Assembly (NCBI RefSeq): GCF_001895045.1
Contig: NZ_BDAM01000011.1
Span: forward strand, 240,033-304,032
Length of the DNA: 64,000 bases
Source of the DNA: Rhodococcus coprophilus NBRC 100603
Lineage (GTDB): Bacteria; Actinomycetota; Actinomycetes; Mycobacteriales; Mycobacteriaceae
Direction of reading: 5' to 3'
Shown: positions 8,382 to 17,839 of the stretch, in pieces
How the letters are laid out: each line of letters opens with the position of its first letter
Position numbering within the stretch: the stretch's first letter is position 1
Translations under genes and position numbers: made by a program
The notes under the pieces: model-generated
Seen by the model: the letters and a program-made list of their open reading frames with translations, nothing else
Database searches by the model: none
Told to the model about the DNA's origin: nothing

Positions 8382-8926
8382 CGCGCCGTCCCGCCGGTCT
8401 CCGCGTCGGTGCCGGCATGGCCGCGCTGGCGCTCGGGGCATCGGTGCTCGCCGGGTGCACGCGGAGTATCGAGGGTCGCGCGGTGCAGGAGGGCGCGGGC
8501 GGTTCCGGTTACACCGAAGAATTCACCCGACTGCTCACCGAGTGCGACGCGGTCGCCGATCCGCAGATCGCCGAGGCCGTGGGCGCAAGTGCGGTGTACC
8601 GGGGGTTCTTCGGAGCGGTGTGCCGCTGGGAAGGCGACGGACCGGGCGGGGTCGTGAAGGTCACGTTCAACTGGTTCGAGACCGGATCGCTCGACCACGA
8701 GCGGTCCGCCGCCGAGCACCTCGGGTACGCGGTGGAGAACACCACGGTGGAGGGACGACGGGCGCTGCAGATGCGCAGGCCCGGCGACGCGTCGTCGTGC
8801 GGGGTGAGTTCTGGTGCCTCGACGACCGGGATCTTCGGCTGGTGGGTGCAGTACCAGGGCGGTGGGCCGGACCCCTGCGAGGCCGCTGCTACGTTGGCAC
8901 GGCTCACCCTGAATCTCAGCAGCTGA
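8378..8926 (+). CDS. DUF3558-type lipoprotein, second copy
   Basis: 182 residues from the GTG at 8378 that overlaps the upstream stop. A signal segment (GMAALALGASVLAGC) ends in a lipobox with Cys about residue 26. The mature region repeats the layout of its neighbour: an acidic TECDAV segment, VCRWEGDG, and a late cysteine pair (SSCGV and DPCEAA). The shared cysteine spacing suggests a common disulfide-stabilised fold. Function is unknown. Confidence 0.76.
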   Translation: MTRRPAGLRVGAGMAALALGASVLAGCTRSIEGRAVQEGAGGSGYTEEFTRLLTECDAVADPQIAEAVGASAVYRGFFGAVCRWEGDGPGGVVKVTFNWFETGSLDHERSAAEHLGYAVENTTVEGRRALQMRRPGDASSCGVSSGASTTGIFGWWVQYQGGGPDPCEAAATLARLTLNLSS

Positions 8927-8978
8927 CCGTGGCTGGGGCCGACCAGGGTCGAGCGGGTCCTCGGTTGCCCAACTCACT

Positions 8979-9008
8979 TTGACCTGATGCGCGCCAGCCG
9001 GGTATCGT
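8979..9008 (+). promoter_or_regulatory. Probable promoter of the rpsL-rpsG-fusA-tuf operon
   Basis: TTGACC (8979-8984) and TATCGT (9003-9008) are separated by 18 bases, close to a housekeeping sigma-factor promoter. They lie about 250 bp before rpsL, implying a long 5' leader. There is no other candidate gene downstream before rpsL. Confidence 0.55.
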
Positions 9009-9262
9009 TGTGGGTCGTGTCCGGCAAGTCCGGACCGGTCTGTGTGCCTATGCGAGGTAGTGCCGTGCGCGTCGTCTGTAGAAGTCTGCAGTTACGAGTT
9101 CCCGGCTGCCTGTGTGGGGGTACGCGACACACCCGACCTCGTGTGCACACGAGGGGCGAGTGAGGGGCAGCTAGCTCTCTTGTCCCAACCGATGGATCCC
9201 TAATTTCAGAACAGCCAGTGTTGCTCGTGTGAGCAGCTCCAGACAACGAAGAAAGCCGGTTA
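9009..9262 (+). other. Long untranslated leader of the rpsL operon
   Basis: No convincing gene lies between 8927 and 9262. The stretch holds the promoter and about 250 bases of leader. The leader contains a perfect 18-bp palindrome (9137-9154, CCTCGTGTGCACACGAGG) and a short hairpin (TGCTC 9222-9226 with GAGCA 9231-9235) close to the start codon. Leaders of ribosomal operons often carry autoregulatory structures; whether this one does is inference. Confidence 0.5.
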
Positions 9263-9637
9263 ATGCCAACCATCAATCAGCTGGTCCGTAAGGGCCGCCG
9301 CGACAAGACCGTGAAGGTCAAGAGCGCGGCCCTCAAGGGCAGCCCGCAGCGTCGCGGTGTGTGCACTCGCGTGTACACCACCACCCCGAAGAAGCCGAAC
9401 TCGGCTCTTCGTAAGGTCGCCCGCGTGCGCCTCACCAGCTCTGTCGAGGTCACCGCGTACATCCCGGGTGAAGGCCACAACCTCCAGGAGCACTCGATGG
9501 TGCTCGTGCGTGGCGGTCGTGTGAAGGACCTTCCCGGTGTCCGTTACAAGATCATCCGCGGCTCGCTCGACACCCAGGGTGTCAAGAACCGCAAGCAGGC
9601 CCGTAGCCGCTACGGAGCGAAGAAGGAGAAGGCCTGA
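9263..9637 (+). CDS. rpsL: 30S ribosomal protein S12
   Basis: 124 residues, the full family length, beginning [12 protein letters not shown]. It sits at the decoding centre of the small subunit. The [10 protein letters not shown] and EGHNLQEHS segments, which contain the lysines changed in streptomycin-resistant strains, are wild-type in appearance (Lys at both expected positions). Its stop overlaps the rpsG start (TGATG), so translation of the two proteins is coupled. Confidence 0.98.
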   Translation: MPTINQLVRKGRRDKTVKVKSAALKGSPQRRGVCTRVYTTTPKKPNSALRKVARVRLTSSVEVTAYIPGEGHNLQEHSMVLVRGGRVKDLPGVRYKIIRGSLDTQGVKNRKQARSRYGAKKEKA

Positions 9638-10107
9638 TGCCACGTAAGGGTCCCGCTCCCAAGCGTCCACTGATCGCCGACCCGGTTTACGGGTCCCCGC
9701 TGGTCACCCAGCTGGTCAACAAGATCCTGATGGACGGCAAGAAGTCCACTGCCGAGCGCATCGTCTACCAGGCGCTCGAGCAGGCACGTGAGAAGACCGG
9801 TACCGATCCGGTCGTCACCCTCAAGCGCGCGCTCGACAACGTCAAGCCCGCCCTCGAGGTTCGTAGCCGCCGCGTCGGTGGTGCTACCTACCAGGTGCCG
9901 GTCGAGGTTCGCCCCGGCCGTTCCACCACCCTCGCACTTCGGTGGCTGGTCACGTTCGCACGTCAGCGTCGTGAAAAGACCATGGTGGAGCGCCTCGCCA
10001 ACGAGCTTCTCGATGCGAGCAACGGCCTCGGCGCCGCTGTGAAGCGTCGCGAGGACACGCACAAGATGGCTGAAGCCAACAAGGCGTTCGCGCACTACCG
10101 CTGGTGA
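9637..10107 (+). CDS. rpsG: 30S ribosomal protein S7
   Basis: 156 residues beginning [10 protein letters not shown], the primary 16S rRNA-binding protein that organises the 30S head and E site. The arginine-rich N-terminal arm and the conserved LANELLDA and [15 protein letters not shown] end are present. The ATG at 9637 overlaps the rpsL stop by one base. A 144-bp gap separates it from fusA. Confidence 0.98.
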   Translation: MPRKGPAPKRPLIADPVYGSPLVTQLVNKILMDGKKSTAERIVYQALEQAREKTGTDPVVTLKRALDNVKPALEVRSRRVGGATYQVPVEVRPGRSTTLALRWLVTFARQRREKTMVERLANELLDASNGLGAAVKRREDTHKMAEANKAFAHYRW

Positions 10108-10251
10108 GTCGAGGCCGGTCGGGAGGCACCGTGATCCGGACCTCCCGATCGGCTGCTCGCACAACTGTGTCGGTCCCGTAAAGGCCGGCTGACAACACAA
10201 GAACATGGGTCCGCACCAAAGGACCGACACTAGCTACGAGCGGGGTTACCT

Positions 10252-12354
10252 GTGGCACAGGAAGTGCTGACCGACCTGAACAAGGTCCGCAATATCGGCA
10301 TCATGGCGCACATCGATGCCGGCAAGACCACCACGACCGAGCGCATCCTCTTCTACACCGGTGTGAACTACAAGATCGGTGAAACCCACGACGGTGCTTC
10401 GACCACCGACTGGATGGAGCAGGAGAAGGAGCGTGGTATCACCATCACCTCCGCCGCCGTCACCTGTTTCTGGAACGACAACCAGATCAACATCATCGAT
10501 ACGCCCGGCCACGTCGACTTCACGGTCGAGGTCGAGCGGTCCCTGCGCGTCCTCGACGGCGCTGTCGCCGTCTTCGACGGCAAGGAAGGCGTCGAGCCGC
10601 AGTCCGAGCAGGTCTGGCGTCAGGCTGCCAAGTACGACGTCCCGCGCATCTGCTTCGTCAACAAGATGGACAAGATGGGCGCGGACTTCTTCTTCACCGT
10701 GCAGACCATCATCGACCGTCTCGGCGCGAAGCCGTTGGTCCTGCAGCTCCCGATCGGTGCCGAGGATGCCTTCGACGGCGTCGTCGACCTCGTCGAGATG
10801 CGTGCGCTGACCTGGCGCGGCGTCACCGAGATCGGTACCCCGCCGACCATCGAGGAGATCCCCGCGGATCTCGCCGAGCTGGCCGCCGAGTACCGCGAGA
10901 AGCTTCTCGAGACCGTCGCCGAGTCCGACGAAGAGCTCATGGAGAAGTACTTCGGCGGTGAGGAGCTCACGGTCGACGAGATCAAGGGCGCCATCCGGAA
11001 GCTCACCGTTTCCTCCGAGCTGTACCCGGTCCTGTGTGGCACCGCGTTCAAGAACAAGGGCATCCAGCCCATGCTCGACGCGGTCATCGACTACCTGCCG
11101 ACTCCGCTGGACATCGGCGAGGTCGAGGGCCACAAGCTGAACGACGAGGAGACCACCCTCACGCGTAAGCCGAGCAAGGACGAGCCGTTCTCGGCTCTGG
11201 CCTTCAAGATCGCTGCGCACCCGTTCTTCGGCAAGCTCACCTTCGTGCGCGTCTACTCGGGTCGTATCGATCCGGGTGCCCAGGTGCTCAACGCCACCAA
11301 GGGCAAGAAGGAGCGCATCGGCAAGCTCTTCCAGATGCACGCCAACAAGGAGAACCCGGTCGACGAGGCTGTGGCCGGCCACATCTACGCGATGATCGGC
11401 CTGAAGGACACCACGACCGGTGACACCCTGTGCGATCAGGCGAACCCGATCGTCCTCGAGTCGATGACGTTCCCGGATCCGGTCATCCAGGTCTCGATCG
11501 AGCCCAAGACCAAGTCCGACCAGGAGAAGCTGGGCACCGCGATCCAGAAGCTCGCCGAAGAGGATCCGACCTTCTCGGTCGAGCTCGACGAGGAGACCGG
11601 CCAGACCGTCATCGGCGGCATGGGCGAGCTCCACCTCGACATCCTCGTCGACCGCATGCGTCGTGAGTTCAAGGTCGAGGCCAACGTCGGCAAGCCGCAG
11701 GTCGCGTACCGCGAGACGATCACCAAGCCGGTCGAGAAGCTCGAGTTCACGCACAAGAAGCAGACCGGTGGCTCCGGCCAGTTCGCGAAGGTCATCATCG
11801 CTCTCGAGCCGTTCCGCGGCGAAGACGGCGCGACCTACGAGTTCGAGAACAAGGTCTCCGGCGGCCGCGTGCCCCGCGAGTACATCCCGTCGGTCGACGC
11901 GGGTGCGCAGGACGCGATGCAGTACGGCGTGCTCGCCGGCTACCCGCTGGTGAACGTCAAGGTCACGCTCCTCGACGGCGCGTACCACGACGTCGACTCG
12001 TCGGAAATGGCGTTCAAGATCGCCGGCTCGCAGGCCCTGAAGGAAGCCGCCCGCAAGGCAGCTCCGGTCATCCTCGAACCGCTCATGGCTGTCGAGGTCA
12101 CGACCCCCGAGGACTACATGGGTGAAGTGATCGGCGACCTCAACTCCCGCCGTGGCCAGATCCAGGCCATGGAGGAACGCAGTGGTGCCCGTGTCGTGAA
12201 GGCGCTGGTTCCGCTCTCGGAGATGTTCGGATACATCGGTGACCTTCGGTCGAAGACCCAGGGCCGCGCGAACTTCTCCATGGTGTTCGATTCCTACGCA
12301 GAGGTTCCGTCGAACGTCTCGAAGGAAATCATCGCCAAGGCGACCGGAGAGTAA
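10252..12354 (+). CDS. fusA: Elongation factor G
   Basis: 700-residue translational GTPase that drives translocation of tRNA and mRNA on the ribosome and, with RRF, ribosome recycling. G1 ([13 protein letters not shown]), G2 (RGITITSAA), G3 (DTPGHVDF) and G4 (NKMDK) motifs are intact, followed by domains II to V. Translation starts at GTG 10252. It is the third gene of the conserved rpsL-rpsG-fusA-tuf string. Confidence 0.98.
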   Translation: MAQEVLTDLNKVRNIGIMAHIDAGKTTTTERILFYTGVNYKIGETHDGASTTDWMEQEKERGITITSAAVTCFWNDNQINIIDTPGHVDFTVEVERSLRVLDGAVAVFDGKEGVEPQSEQVWRQAAKYDVPRICFVNKMDKMGADFFFTVQTIIDRLGAKPLVLQLPIGAEDAFDGVVDLVEMRALTWRGVTEIGTPPTIEEIPADLAELAAEYREKLLETVAESDEELMEKYFGGEELTVDEIKGAIRKLTVSSELYPVLCGTAFKNKGIQPMLDAVIDYLPTPLDIGEVEGHKLNDEETTLTRKPSKDEPFSALAFKIAAHPFFGKLTFVRVYSGRIDPGAQVLNATKGKKERIGKLFQMHANKENPVDEAVAGHIYAMIGLKDTTTGDTLCDQANPIVLESMTFPDPVIQVSIEPKTKSDQEKLGTAIQKLAEEDPTFSVELDEETGQTVIGGMGELHLDILVDRMRREFKVEANVGKPQVAYRETITKPVEKLEFTHKKQTGGSGQFAKVIIALEPFRGEDGATYEFENKVSGGRVPREYIPSVDAGAQDAMQYGVLAGYPLVNVKVTLLDGAYHDVDSSEMAFKIAGSQALKEAARKAAPVILEPLMAVEVTTPEDYMGEVIGDLNSRRGQIQAMEERSGARVVKALVPLSEMFGYIGDLRSKTQGRANFSMVFDSYAEVPSNVSKEIIAKATGE

Positions 12355-12449
12355 CCTTCGGGTTATCTCCCTCGGTCACCTGCACGACCAAGTAATACAA
12401 ACCGCACTGCTGCATACTGCAAGCAACAACAGTCCAGGAGGACATTCCA

Positions 12450-13640
12450 GTGGCTAAGGCGAAGTTCGAGCGGACCAAGCCGCACGTGAACATCGGCACC
12501 ATCGGTCACGTCGACCATGGCAAGACCACCACGACGGCCGCCATCACCAAGGTGCTGGCAGACAAATTCCCGGACCTGAACGAGAGCTTCGCGTTCGACC
12601 AGATCGACAAGGCTCCCGAGGAGAAGGCTCGTGGTATCACGATCAACATCTCCCACGTCGAGTACCAGACCGAGAAGCGCCACTACGCGCACGTCGACGC
12701 CCCGGGTCACGCGGACTACATCAAGAACATGATCACCGGTGCCGCCCAGATGGACGGCGCGATCCTGGTCGTGGCTGCAACCGACGGCCCGATGCCCCAG
12801 ACGCGTGAGCACGTGCTGCTCGCTCGCCAGGTCGGCGTGCCGTACATCCTCGTTGCGCTGAACAAGGCCGACATGGTCGACGACGAGGAAATCCTCGAGC
12901 TCGTCGAGATGGAGGTCCGCGAGCTCCTCGCTTCGCAGGAGTTCGACGAGAACGCTCCCGTCGTCCCGATCTCTGCTCTCAAGGCACTCGAGGGTGACGA
13001 GAAGTGGGTTCAGTCGATCGTCGACCTCATGCAGGCCGTCGACGACTCCATCCCGGACCCGGTCCGCGAGACCGACAAGCCGTTCCTCATGCCCGTCGAG
13101 GACGTCTTCACGATCACCGGTCGCGGCACGGTCGTCACCGGCCGTATCGAGCGTGGCGTTGTCAACGTCAACGAAGAGGTCGAGATCGTCGGCATCAAGG
13201 AGACCTCGACCAAGACCACGGTCACCGGTATCGAGATGTTCCGCAAGCTGCTCGATCAGGGCCAGGCGGGCGACAACGTCGGCCTCCTCGTCCGCGGCAT
13301 CAAGCGCGAGGACGTCGAGCGTGGCCAGGTCGTCGTCAAGCCCGGCACCACGACTCCCCACACGGAGTTCGAGGGCCAGGCTTACATCCTCAACAAGGAA
13401 GAGGGCGGCCGCCACACGCCGTTCTTCAACAACTACCGTCCGCAGTTCTACTTCCGTACGACGGACGTGACGGGCGTTGTTACCCTTCCCGAGGGCACCG
13501 AGATGGTCATGCCCGGTGACAACACCGAGATGTCCGTCAAGCTGATCCAGCCGATCGCCATGGACGAGGGCCTTCGCTTCGCTATCCGCGAGGGTGGTCG
13601 TACCGTCGGCGCCGGTCGCGTCACGAAGATCGTCAAGTGA
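12450..13640 (+). CDS. tuf: Elongation factor Tu
   Basis: 396-residue GTPase that brings aminoacyl-tRNA to the ribosome. GHVDHGKTT (G1), DAPGHADY (G3) and NKADMVDD (G4) motifs and the two beta-barrel domains are complete. The GTG start is preceded by AGGAGG 9 bases upstream. The gene ends the operon and is followed 18 bases later by a strong hairpin. Confidence 0.98.
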   Translation: MAKAKFERTKPHVNIGTIGHVDHGKTTTTAAITKVLADKFPDLNESFAFDQIDKAPEEKARGITINISHVEYQTEKRHYAHVDAPGHADYIKNMITGAAQMDGAILVVAATDGPMPQTREHVLLARQVGVPYILVALNKADMVDDEEILELVEMEVRELLASQEFDENAPVVPISALKALEGDEKWVQSIVDLMQAVDDSIPDPVRETDKPFLMPVEDVFTITGRGTVVTGRIERGVVNVNEEVEIVGIKETSTKTTVTGIEMFRKLLDQGQAGDNVGLLVRGIKREDVERGQVVVKPGTTTPHTEFEGQAYILNKEEGGRHTPFFNNYRPQFYFRTTDVTGVVTLPEGTEMVMPGDNTEMSVKLIQPIAMDEGLRFAIREGGRTVGAGRVTKIVK

Positions 13641-13658
13641 GCTAGTTCCTCACTGACA

Positions 13659-13694
13659 CGAACGGCGTCCACCCTTCGGGGTGGACGCCGTTCG
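13659..13694 (+). terminator. Rho-independent-type terminator after tuf
   Basis: A perfect 16-bp stem (13659-13674 with 13679-13694) closes a TTCG tetraloop, which is a very stable RNA hairpin. It ends in GTTTACGG rather than a long U-run, as is common in actinobacteria. It isolates the highly expressed rpsL-tuf operon from the opposing operon downstream. Confidence 0.85.
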
Positions 13695-13734
13695 GCGTTT
13701 ACGGGGGTTGCGACCCCGCGTACGGGTTGCGATA

Positions 13735-13772
13735 CCGCACCGGTTCGCGATGTGGGTCGCTCCCCGGTGCGG
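13735..13772 (-). terminator. Inverted repeat after the Asp23/AmaP operon
   Basis: CCGCACCGG (13735-13743) pairs with CCGGTGCGG (13764-13772) around a 20-base loop. It lies 30 bases beyond the stop of the last gene of the minus-strand operon. No U-tract is visible, so it is only a candidate terminator. Confidence 0.35.
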
Positions 13773-13801
13773 GCCGTGCTCGGTGGCGGCCGTCTTCGAT
13801 G

Positions 13802-14368
13802 TCAGTCGTGTTCGGGGTGCGGTGGATCGAGGTGCAGCAGCACCTGCGTGGCGACCCGGGCGCCCCCCAGTGCGCAGGCAGCGCGTTCGGCGGTGTCCTC
13901 GGCGTGTGCGGTGAACTCGGCGACGTCGATGCCCGGTTCGGCATTCACGACCACCGACAGCGTCGGGAGATGTCGCTCCACGACCGCCCGGCCCCGGGCC
14001 GCCCGCACCCCCGGCAGTCCGGCGAGTTCGCGTGCCACACCGTCCGCGACCGGGCCCAGTTCGATCCCCAGCGTCGCGTCGGTCACCTCGTCGAACAACT
14101 GCACCGTCGAGGTGCGGCGGCGGGAGAGGTTCACCACCAGAAGCACGATGCCGATCGCGGCGCCCACGGCGAGCACCGTCCACAGGGCAGGGGTCCACCA
14201 GTCCTGATCGGGTATGTCGATGACGCGCGGGCGGTCCAGTTGCGCGAGCCGCTCCCGCGCCGGCGGGACCTCCCACAGCCACGCGAGAGCGAACGCGCCC
14301 GCTCCGAGCAGCGCGCACCCGGTCACGAAGGCGAAGAAGCGGTTCGCCAGCACGGTACGCAGTTTCAT
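13802..14368 (-). CDS. AmaP-like alkaline-shock membrane anchor protein
   Basis: 188 residues from the ATG at 14368, which overlaps the stop of the preceding gene. Two hydrophobic helices are clear, about residues 11-30 (FVTGCALLGAGAFALAWLW) and 63-82 (LWTVLAVGAAIGIVLLVVNL), followed by a cytoplasmic domain. In Gram-positive bacteria AmaP recruits Asp23-type proteins to the membrane. The assignment here comes from the two-helix layout and its place as last gene of an Asp23 operon; direct sequence similarity is modest. Confidence 0.6.
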   Translation of the reverse strand: MKLRTVLANRFFAFVTGCALLGAGAFALAWLWEVPPARERLAQLDRPRVIDIPDQDWWTPALWTVLAVGAAIGIVLLVVNLSRRRTSTVQLFDEVTDATLGIELGPVADGVARELAGLPGVRAARGRAVVERHLPTLSVVVNAEPGIDVAEFTAHAEDTAERAACALGGARVATQVLLHLDPPHPEHD

Positions 14369-15408
14369 CGGCGTCTTCCTCCCGACGCGGTCGCCCGCGT
14401 ATCCGCATGACCGATCTTCACCACGAGTGGAAGGGGATCGGCGAGCAACGCCAGATTCGGTTCGACCTCGGCGCGGATCGTCGCGGTGAGTTCGGCGACC
14501 GACACCTCGGGGTCGGCGAGGACCCGCACCACGGCGCGCCGGCGGTCGACGACCGTTCGCGCGCTGCGCACTCCCGGCAGGACCGAGGCCCGGGCACTGC
14601 ACATGCGGGCGACGTCGGTCCGCCGCATCCAGACGGTCTGCGCCGGACCGGAGACCCGCAACGGCAGGTGGGTGCGGCGTCGAGGCTTCAGCGCGGCGAA
14701 GAGCAGCGCCGCACCGAGCAGCGCGAGTATTCCGGCGACCGGCCCGATCCACGGTTCCCAGTGCAGCCTCCCGAACCATTCGAAGGCGTTGCGGAGCCAG
14801 GGTGCGCCCGCGTACGTCCCGCGCACGATGAGGAGTTCCCGGGCGGCGACGAACGCGAGCCCGAGCGAACCGACGGCGATGAGCGCTGCGGCAGGGGCCG
14901 CCGCCGGCGTCGCGAGCGGCGGCAGCGGCTGCACGACCGGTATCCGCGCGCGTGACTCGGTATGGGCGACGATGTCGGATTCGAGGTATTCGACGGGCAC
15001 CGGTTGCTCGGCCTGCTCACGCTCTTCTGCCTGTGGCGTCGCTGCGACGACGACGTTCAGCTCCGTCACGTGCAGGCCCGTGTAGTCGTGCAGTTGACGC
15101 GCCACGGCGTCGTGGACGCGACGGGTCAAAGCTGCTGCATCGTAAGGCCATTCGGCGGCGATGAACAGGTTCACCGCTACCGCCTGCCCGCCGGTGGTCA
15201 CGTCGGCGCGCGGCAGTTCCCGGCCGGTGAGCAGGCTCAGGCCACCGGTGTGCCGGACCACTCCCGGAACCTGGAGCGCGGCGGATGCTGCGATGCGCTC
15301 GACGGCGCGATCCTTGATGAGGAGGGTGCCGCGGTGCCCGGCGGTGTCGGTGTCGTCGACGTCGGTGCCGGGGAGAGGCTCGGTGTCCGGCGAGACGGCA
15401 TCAGCCAC
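14365..15408 (-). CDS. DUF6286-type membrane protein with an Asp23-like N-terminal domain
   Basis: 347 residues from the GTG at 15408, which overlaps the upstream stop by 8 bases. Residues about 28-130 resemble an Asp23 domain (RAVERIAASAALQVPGVVR, then LHVTELNVVV). An acidic linker, two membrane helices (about residues 171-190 and 221-240) and a C-terminal domain follow. Fusion of an Asp23-like head to a membrane anchor suggests a second way of tethering Asp23 assemblies to the membrane. Its role in envelope stress is inferred from the operon. Confidence 0.65.
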   Translation of the reverse strand: MADAVSPDTEPLPGTDVDDTDTAGHRGTLLIKDRAVERIAASAALQVPGVVRHTGGLSLLTGRELPRADVTTGGQAVAVNLFIAAEWPYDAAALTRRVHDAVARQLHDYTGLHVTELNVVVAATPQAEEREQAEQPVPVEYLESDIVAHTESRARIPVVQPLPPLATPAAAPAAALIAVGSLGLAFVAARELLIVRGTYAGAPWLRNAFEWFGRLHWEPWIGPVAGILALLGAALLFAALKPRRRTHLPLRVSGPAQTVWMRRTDVARMCSARASVLPGVRSARTVVDRRRAVVRVLADPEVSVAELTATIRAEVEPNLALLADPLPLVVKIGHADTRATASGGRRR

Positions 15409-15595
15409 GGCCGCGACTCCGCAGAATCGCACCGAGGTCGAGCAGTCCGTCCCGGTGCGCGCCGATTGCGGCGCCGAGCGCGCCGAGAAGCACCGCGAAC
15501 AGCAGCCCGCTGACACCCCCGAATATTCCGGCAAGAGCGAGGAGAAGACCGGCGATGAGGCCGACAGCGGTGTTGCCGGTGGGATTGTGGTTCAC
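15401..15595 (-). CDS. Small DUF2273-like membrane protein
   Basis: 64 residues from a GTG whose first bases overlap the previous stop (GTGA). Nearly the whole protein is hydrophobic, forming two helices (AVGLIAGLLLALAGIFGG and LLFAVLLGALGAAIGA). It ends in a basic tail. DUF2273 proteins are small two-helix partners in Asp23/Gls24 operons. The gene is too small to be judged by coding statistics alone; its support is the exact overlap with both neighbours. Confidence 0.7.
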   Translation of the reverse strand: MNHNPTGNTAVGLIAGLLLALAGIFGGVSGLLFAVLLGALGAAIGAHRDGLLDLGAILRSRGRG

Positions 15596-15918
15596 GGGGA
15601 CACCTGTTTCTGTTCGAAGTGAACGTCTTCGATCGTCACATGCACCGGAGGACCCACGACGACTTCGACGAGGGCACGCACGGCGTCGGCGACGGCCGGC
15701 AGATCGACGGGGTATTCCGCGGTGATGTGCACATCGCACCCCTCGGGACCGAATCTGATGCCGGGGATCCGTCGTCCCGGCAGATAGGTCGCGACCGATC
15801 CGAACGGGCCGCTGTTGAGCCCGGCGACGCCCGCCACACCCGTGACGATCTCGGCGACGAGGTCCGCCACCGCAGGGTCGGGGTGCGCGCGGGGGTCCGC
15901 GCCGGGAGGGACGGTCAC
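15592..15918 (-). CDS. Asp23/Gls24-family protein, short form
   Basis: 108 residues starting at GTG 15918, overlapping the previous stop as GTGA. The pattern of a conserved ITAEYPVDLPAVADAVRALV helix and a C-terminal VHVTIEDVHF strand matches the Asp23 fold, which packs into cytoplasmic filaments at the membrane. It is shorter and more diverged than its upstream neighbour and may be a regulatory partner. Confidence 0.65.
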   Translation of the reverse strand: MTVPPGADPRAHPDPAVADLVAEIVTGVAGVAGLNSGPFGSVATYLPGRRIPGIRFGPEGCDVHITAEYPVDLPAVADAVRALVEVVVGPPVHVTIEDVHFEQKQVSP

Positions 15919-16373
15919 TGCACTCGCGGCTTGAGCTCGTCTGCGGCGGCTGCCTCGTCGTGAAGCACCACGTCGAAGACGGTGATGTTGACTTCGGTGA
16001 CTTCGAGGCCGGTCATCTGCTCGACGGCCGCGATCACGTTGTGCCGGATCGCGACGGCGAGTTCGTGCAACGCGACGCCGTACTCCGCGACGATTCCGAT
16101 ATCGATTGCGGCCTGCTTCTCGCCGACCTCCACCGCGACGCCCTGCCCGTGATTGATCCGCGCTCCGGGGATGCGGTCCCGCAACGCGCCGACCACCCGG
16201 GCGGTGCCGGCACCGACGTCGAACACGCCGCTCACCTCACGGGTCGCGATGCCCGCGATCTTGGCGACCACCGCGTCGGCGATGATCGTCCGGCCGTGGC
16301 TGTCGACGGGACCGGAGAACGAACCGGTGCCGAACTGGATGCGGCTGATTCCTGCGCCGCTGTCGCTGGTCAT
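15915..16373 (-). CDS. Asp23/Gls24-family envelope stress response protein
   Basis: 152 residues. The start at 16373 (MTSDSG) is favoured by GAGGAG just upstream; further upstream the frame is Arg-rich and unlikely to be coding. Core segments TIIADAVVAKIAGIATREV, then VAVEVGEKQAAIDIGIVAEYG and GLEVTEVNITVFDVVL, are diagnostic of Asp23. In Staphylococcus Asp23 is an abundant membrane-associated protein linked to cell-wall stress. It is the first gene of a five-gene minus-strand operon in which every junction overlaps. Confidence 0.85.
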   Translation of the reverse strand: MTSDSGAGISRIQFGTGSFSGPVDSHGRTIIADAVVAKIAGIATREVSGVFDVGAGTARVVGALRDRIPGARINHGQGVAVEVGEKQAAIDIGIVAEYGVALHELAVAIRHNVIAAVEQMTGLEVTEVNITVFDVVLHDEAAAADELKPRVQ

Positions 16374-16603
16374 GAATGCTCCTCGTGCCGAGTGGGTCGT
16401 GGGGAACGTGCGGGCCGTGCGTTGTCCATCATTATCAGCCCGGCCGTGGCGAAACGTGGGGCGGGACCGCCAACGTGTTGTCGTGCGGTGTCGCCGGGTG
16501 CTGCCGGGATCGGCGCGCTGTTCACCGTCGAACCTGCGTTTGGTATGAAGAGTGCACGCGCACACGGGTGGCAGAGGTCACGCGATTCAGGAGGATGTAC
16601 CAG

Positions 16604-17782
16604 GTGGCAGTCGAACGGATCGTTGTAGCAGGAGCAGGCCTTGCCGGTGTGCGCACCGCGGAGGAGTTGCGGCGCGCGGGGTACGAGGGCGATATCGTCC
16701 TGCTCGACGACGAGGGGCACCTGCCGTACGACCGTCCGCCGCTGTCGAAGGATGTCATTCGCGGCGAGCGAGAGGACACGACGCTGCGGCCCCGCGAGTT
16801 CTTCGACGAGCAGCGCATCGACCTGCGACTCGGCAACGCGGCCCGCTCGGTCGACACCGAGGCCCGCACCGTCACACTCACCGACGGCACCGAACTGCCG
16901 TACGACGAACTTGTGATCGCGACCGGACTTCGTGCTCGGCGCATTCCCGGTCTGGCCGATCTCGACGGCGTGCACGTGCTGCGGTCGGTCGACGACAGCC
17001 GCGCGTTGCGGGCAGCGATCACCCCCGGCGTCCGAGCGCTCGTCGTCGGCGCGGGATTCATCGGGTGTGAAGTCACCGCCAGCCTGCGCTCCCTGGGTGT
17101 CGACGTCGTCCTGCTCGAGCCGCAGCCGACGCCGCTCGCGTCGGTGCTCGGCCCCGAGGTCGGTTCGCTGGTGGCGCGACTGCACACCGACGCGGGAGTG
17201 GACCTGCGCGCGGGAGTGGGGCTCGCCGAACTCCGCGGCGACGGCCGAGTCACGTCTGCGGTACTCGGCGACGGCTCCGTCATCGACGTGGACCTCGTGG
17301 TGCTGGGCATCGGCTCGGTGCCGGTCACCGAGTGGCTCGAAGGTTCCGGCATCGAACTGGACAACGGAGTCGTGTGCGACGACATCGGCCGCACGTCGGC
17401 CCCGCACGTGTGGGCAGTCGGCGACGTCGCGTCGTGGCAGGTTCCCGGCGGTGGCCGCAAGCGCGTCGAGCACTGGACCAACGCCGGCGAGCAAGCCATC
17501 GTGCTGGCCAAGAAGATGGTGACGGGGGAGTCCGGTGCCGCCGGCCAGGTGCCCTACTTCTGGAGCGATCAGTACGACATCAAGATCCAGGGTCTCGGTG
17601 CCGTTCGAGCCGACGACAAGGTGCACGTCGTGCGCGACGACGGACGCAAGTTCCTCGCCTACTACGAGCGTGAAGGACGCCTGGTGGGTGTGGTCGGGGG
17701 CGGAATGCCCGCGCAGGTGATGAAGACCCGGATGAAGATCGCCGCGGGCGCGCCCATCGAGGAGTTGCTCGCTGCCGTCTGA
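16604..17782 (+). CDS. FAD-dependent ferredoxin (rubredoxin-type) reductase
   Basis: 392 residues from GTG 16604, 9 bases after AGGAGG; an ATG at 16595 touches that site and is less likely. It has an N-terminal FAD Rossmann motif (IVVAGAGLAGVRTAEEL), a second NAD(P)H motif (ALVVGAGFIGCEVTASL) and the FAD motif VWAVGDVASW, as in single-component reductases that feed cytochromes P450 or dioxygenases through a ferredoxin. In M. tuberculosis an equivalent (Rv0688) stands between tuf and the mycofactocin genes, which matches this position. No ferredoxin or P450 gene adjoins it here. Confidence 0.85.
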   Translation: MAVERIVVAGAGLAGVRTAEELRRAGYEGDIVLLDDEGHLPYDRPPLSKDVIRGEREDTTLRPREFFDEQRIDLRLGNAARSVDTEARTVTLTDGTELPYDELVIATGLRARRIPGLADLDGVHVLRSVDDSRALRAAITPGVRALVVGAGFIGCEVTASLRSLGVDVVLLEPQPTPLASVLGPEVGSLVARLHTDAGVDLRAGVGLAELRGDGRVTSAVLGDGSVIDVDLVVLGIGSVPVTEWLEGSGIELDNGVVCDDIGRTSAPHVWAVGDVASWQVPGGGRKRVEHWTNAGEQAIVLAKKMVTGESGAAGQVPYFWSDQYDIKIQGLGAVRADDKVHVVRDDGRKFLAYYEREGRLVGVVGGGMPAQVMKTRMKIAAGAPIEELLAAV

Positions 17783-17839
17783 ACGCCTGTCGGCGCATGC
17801 CTCGACACCGTCGCAGGTGGGAAGGGCTAGATTCGTAGG

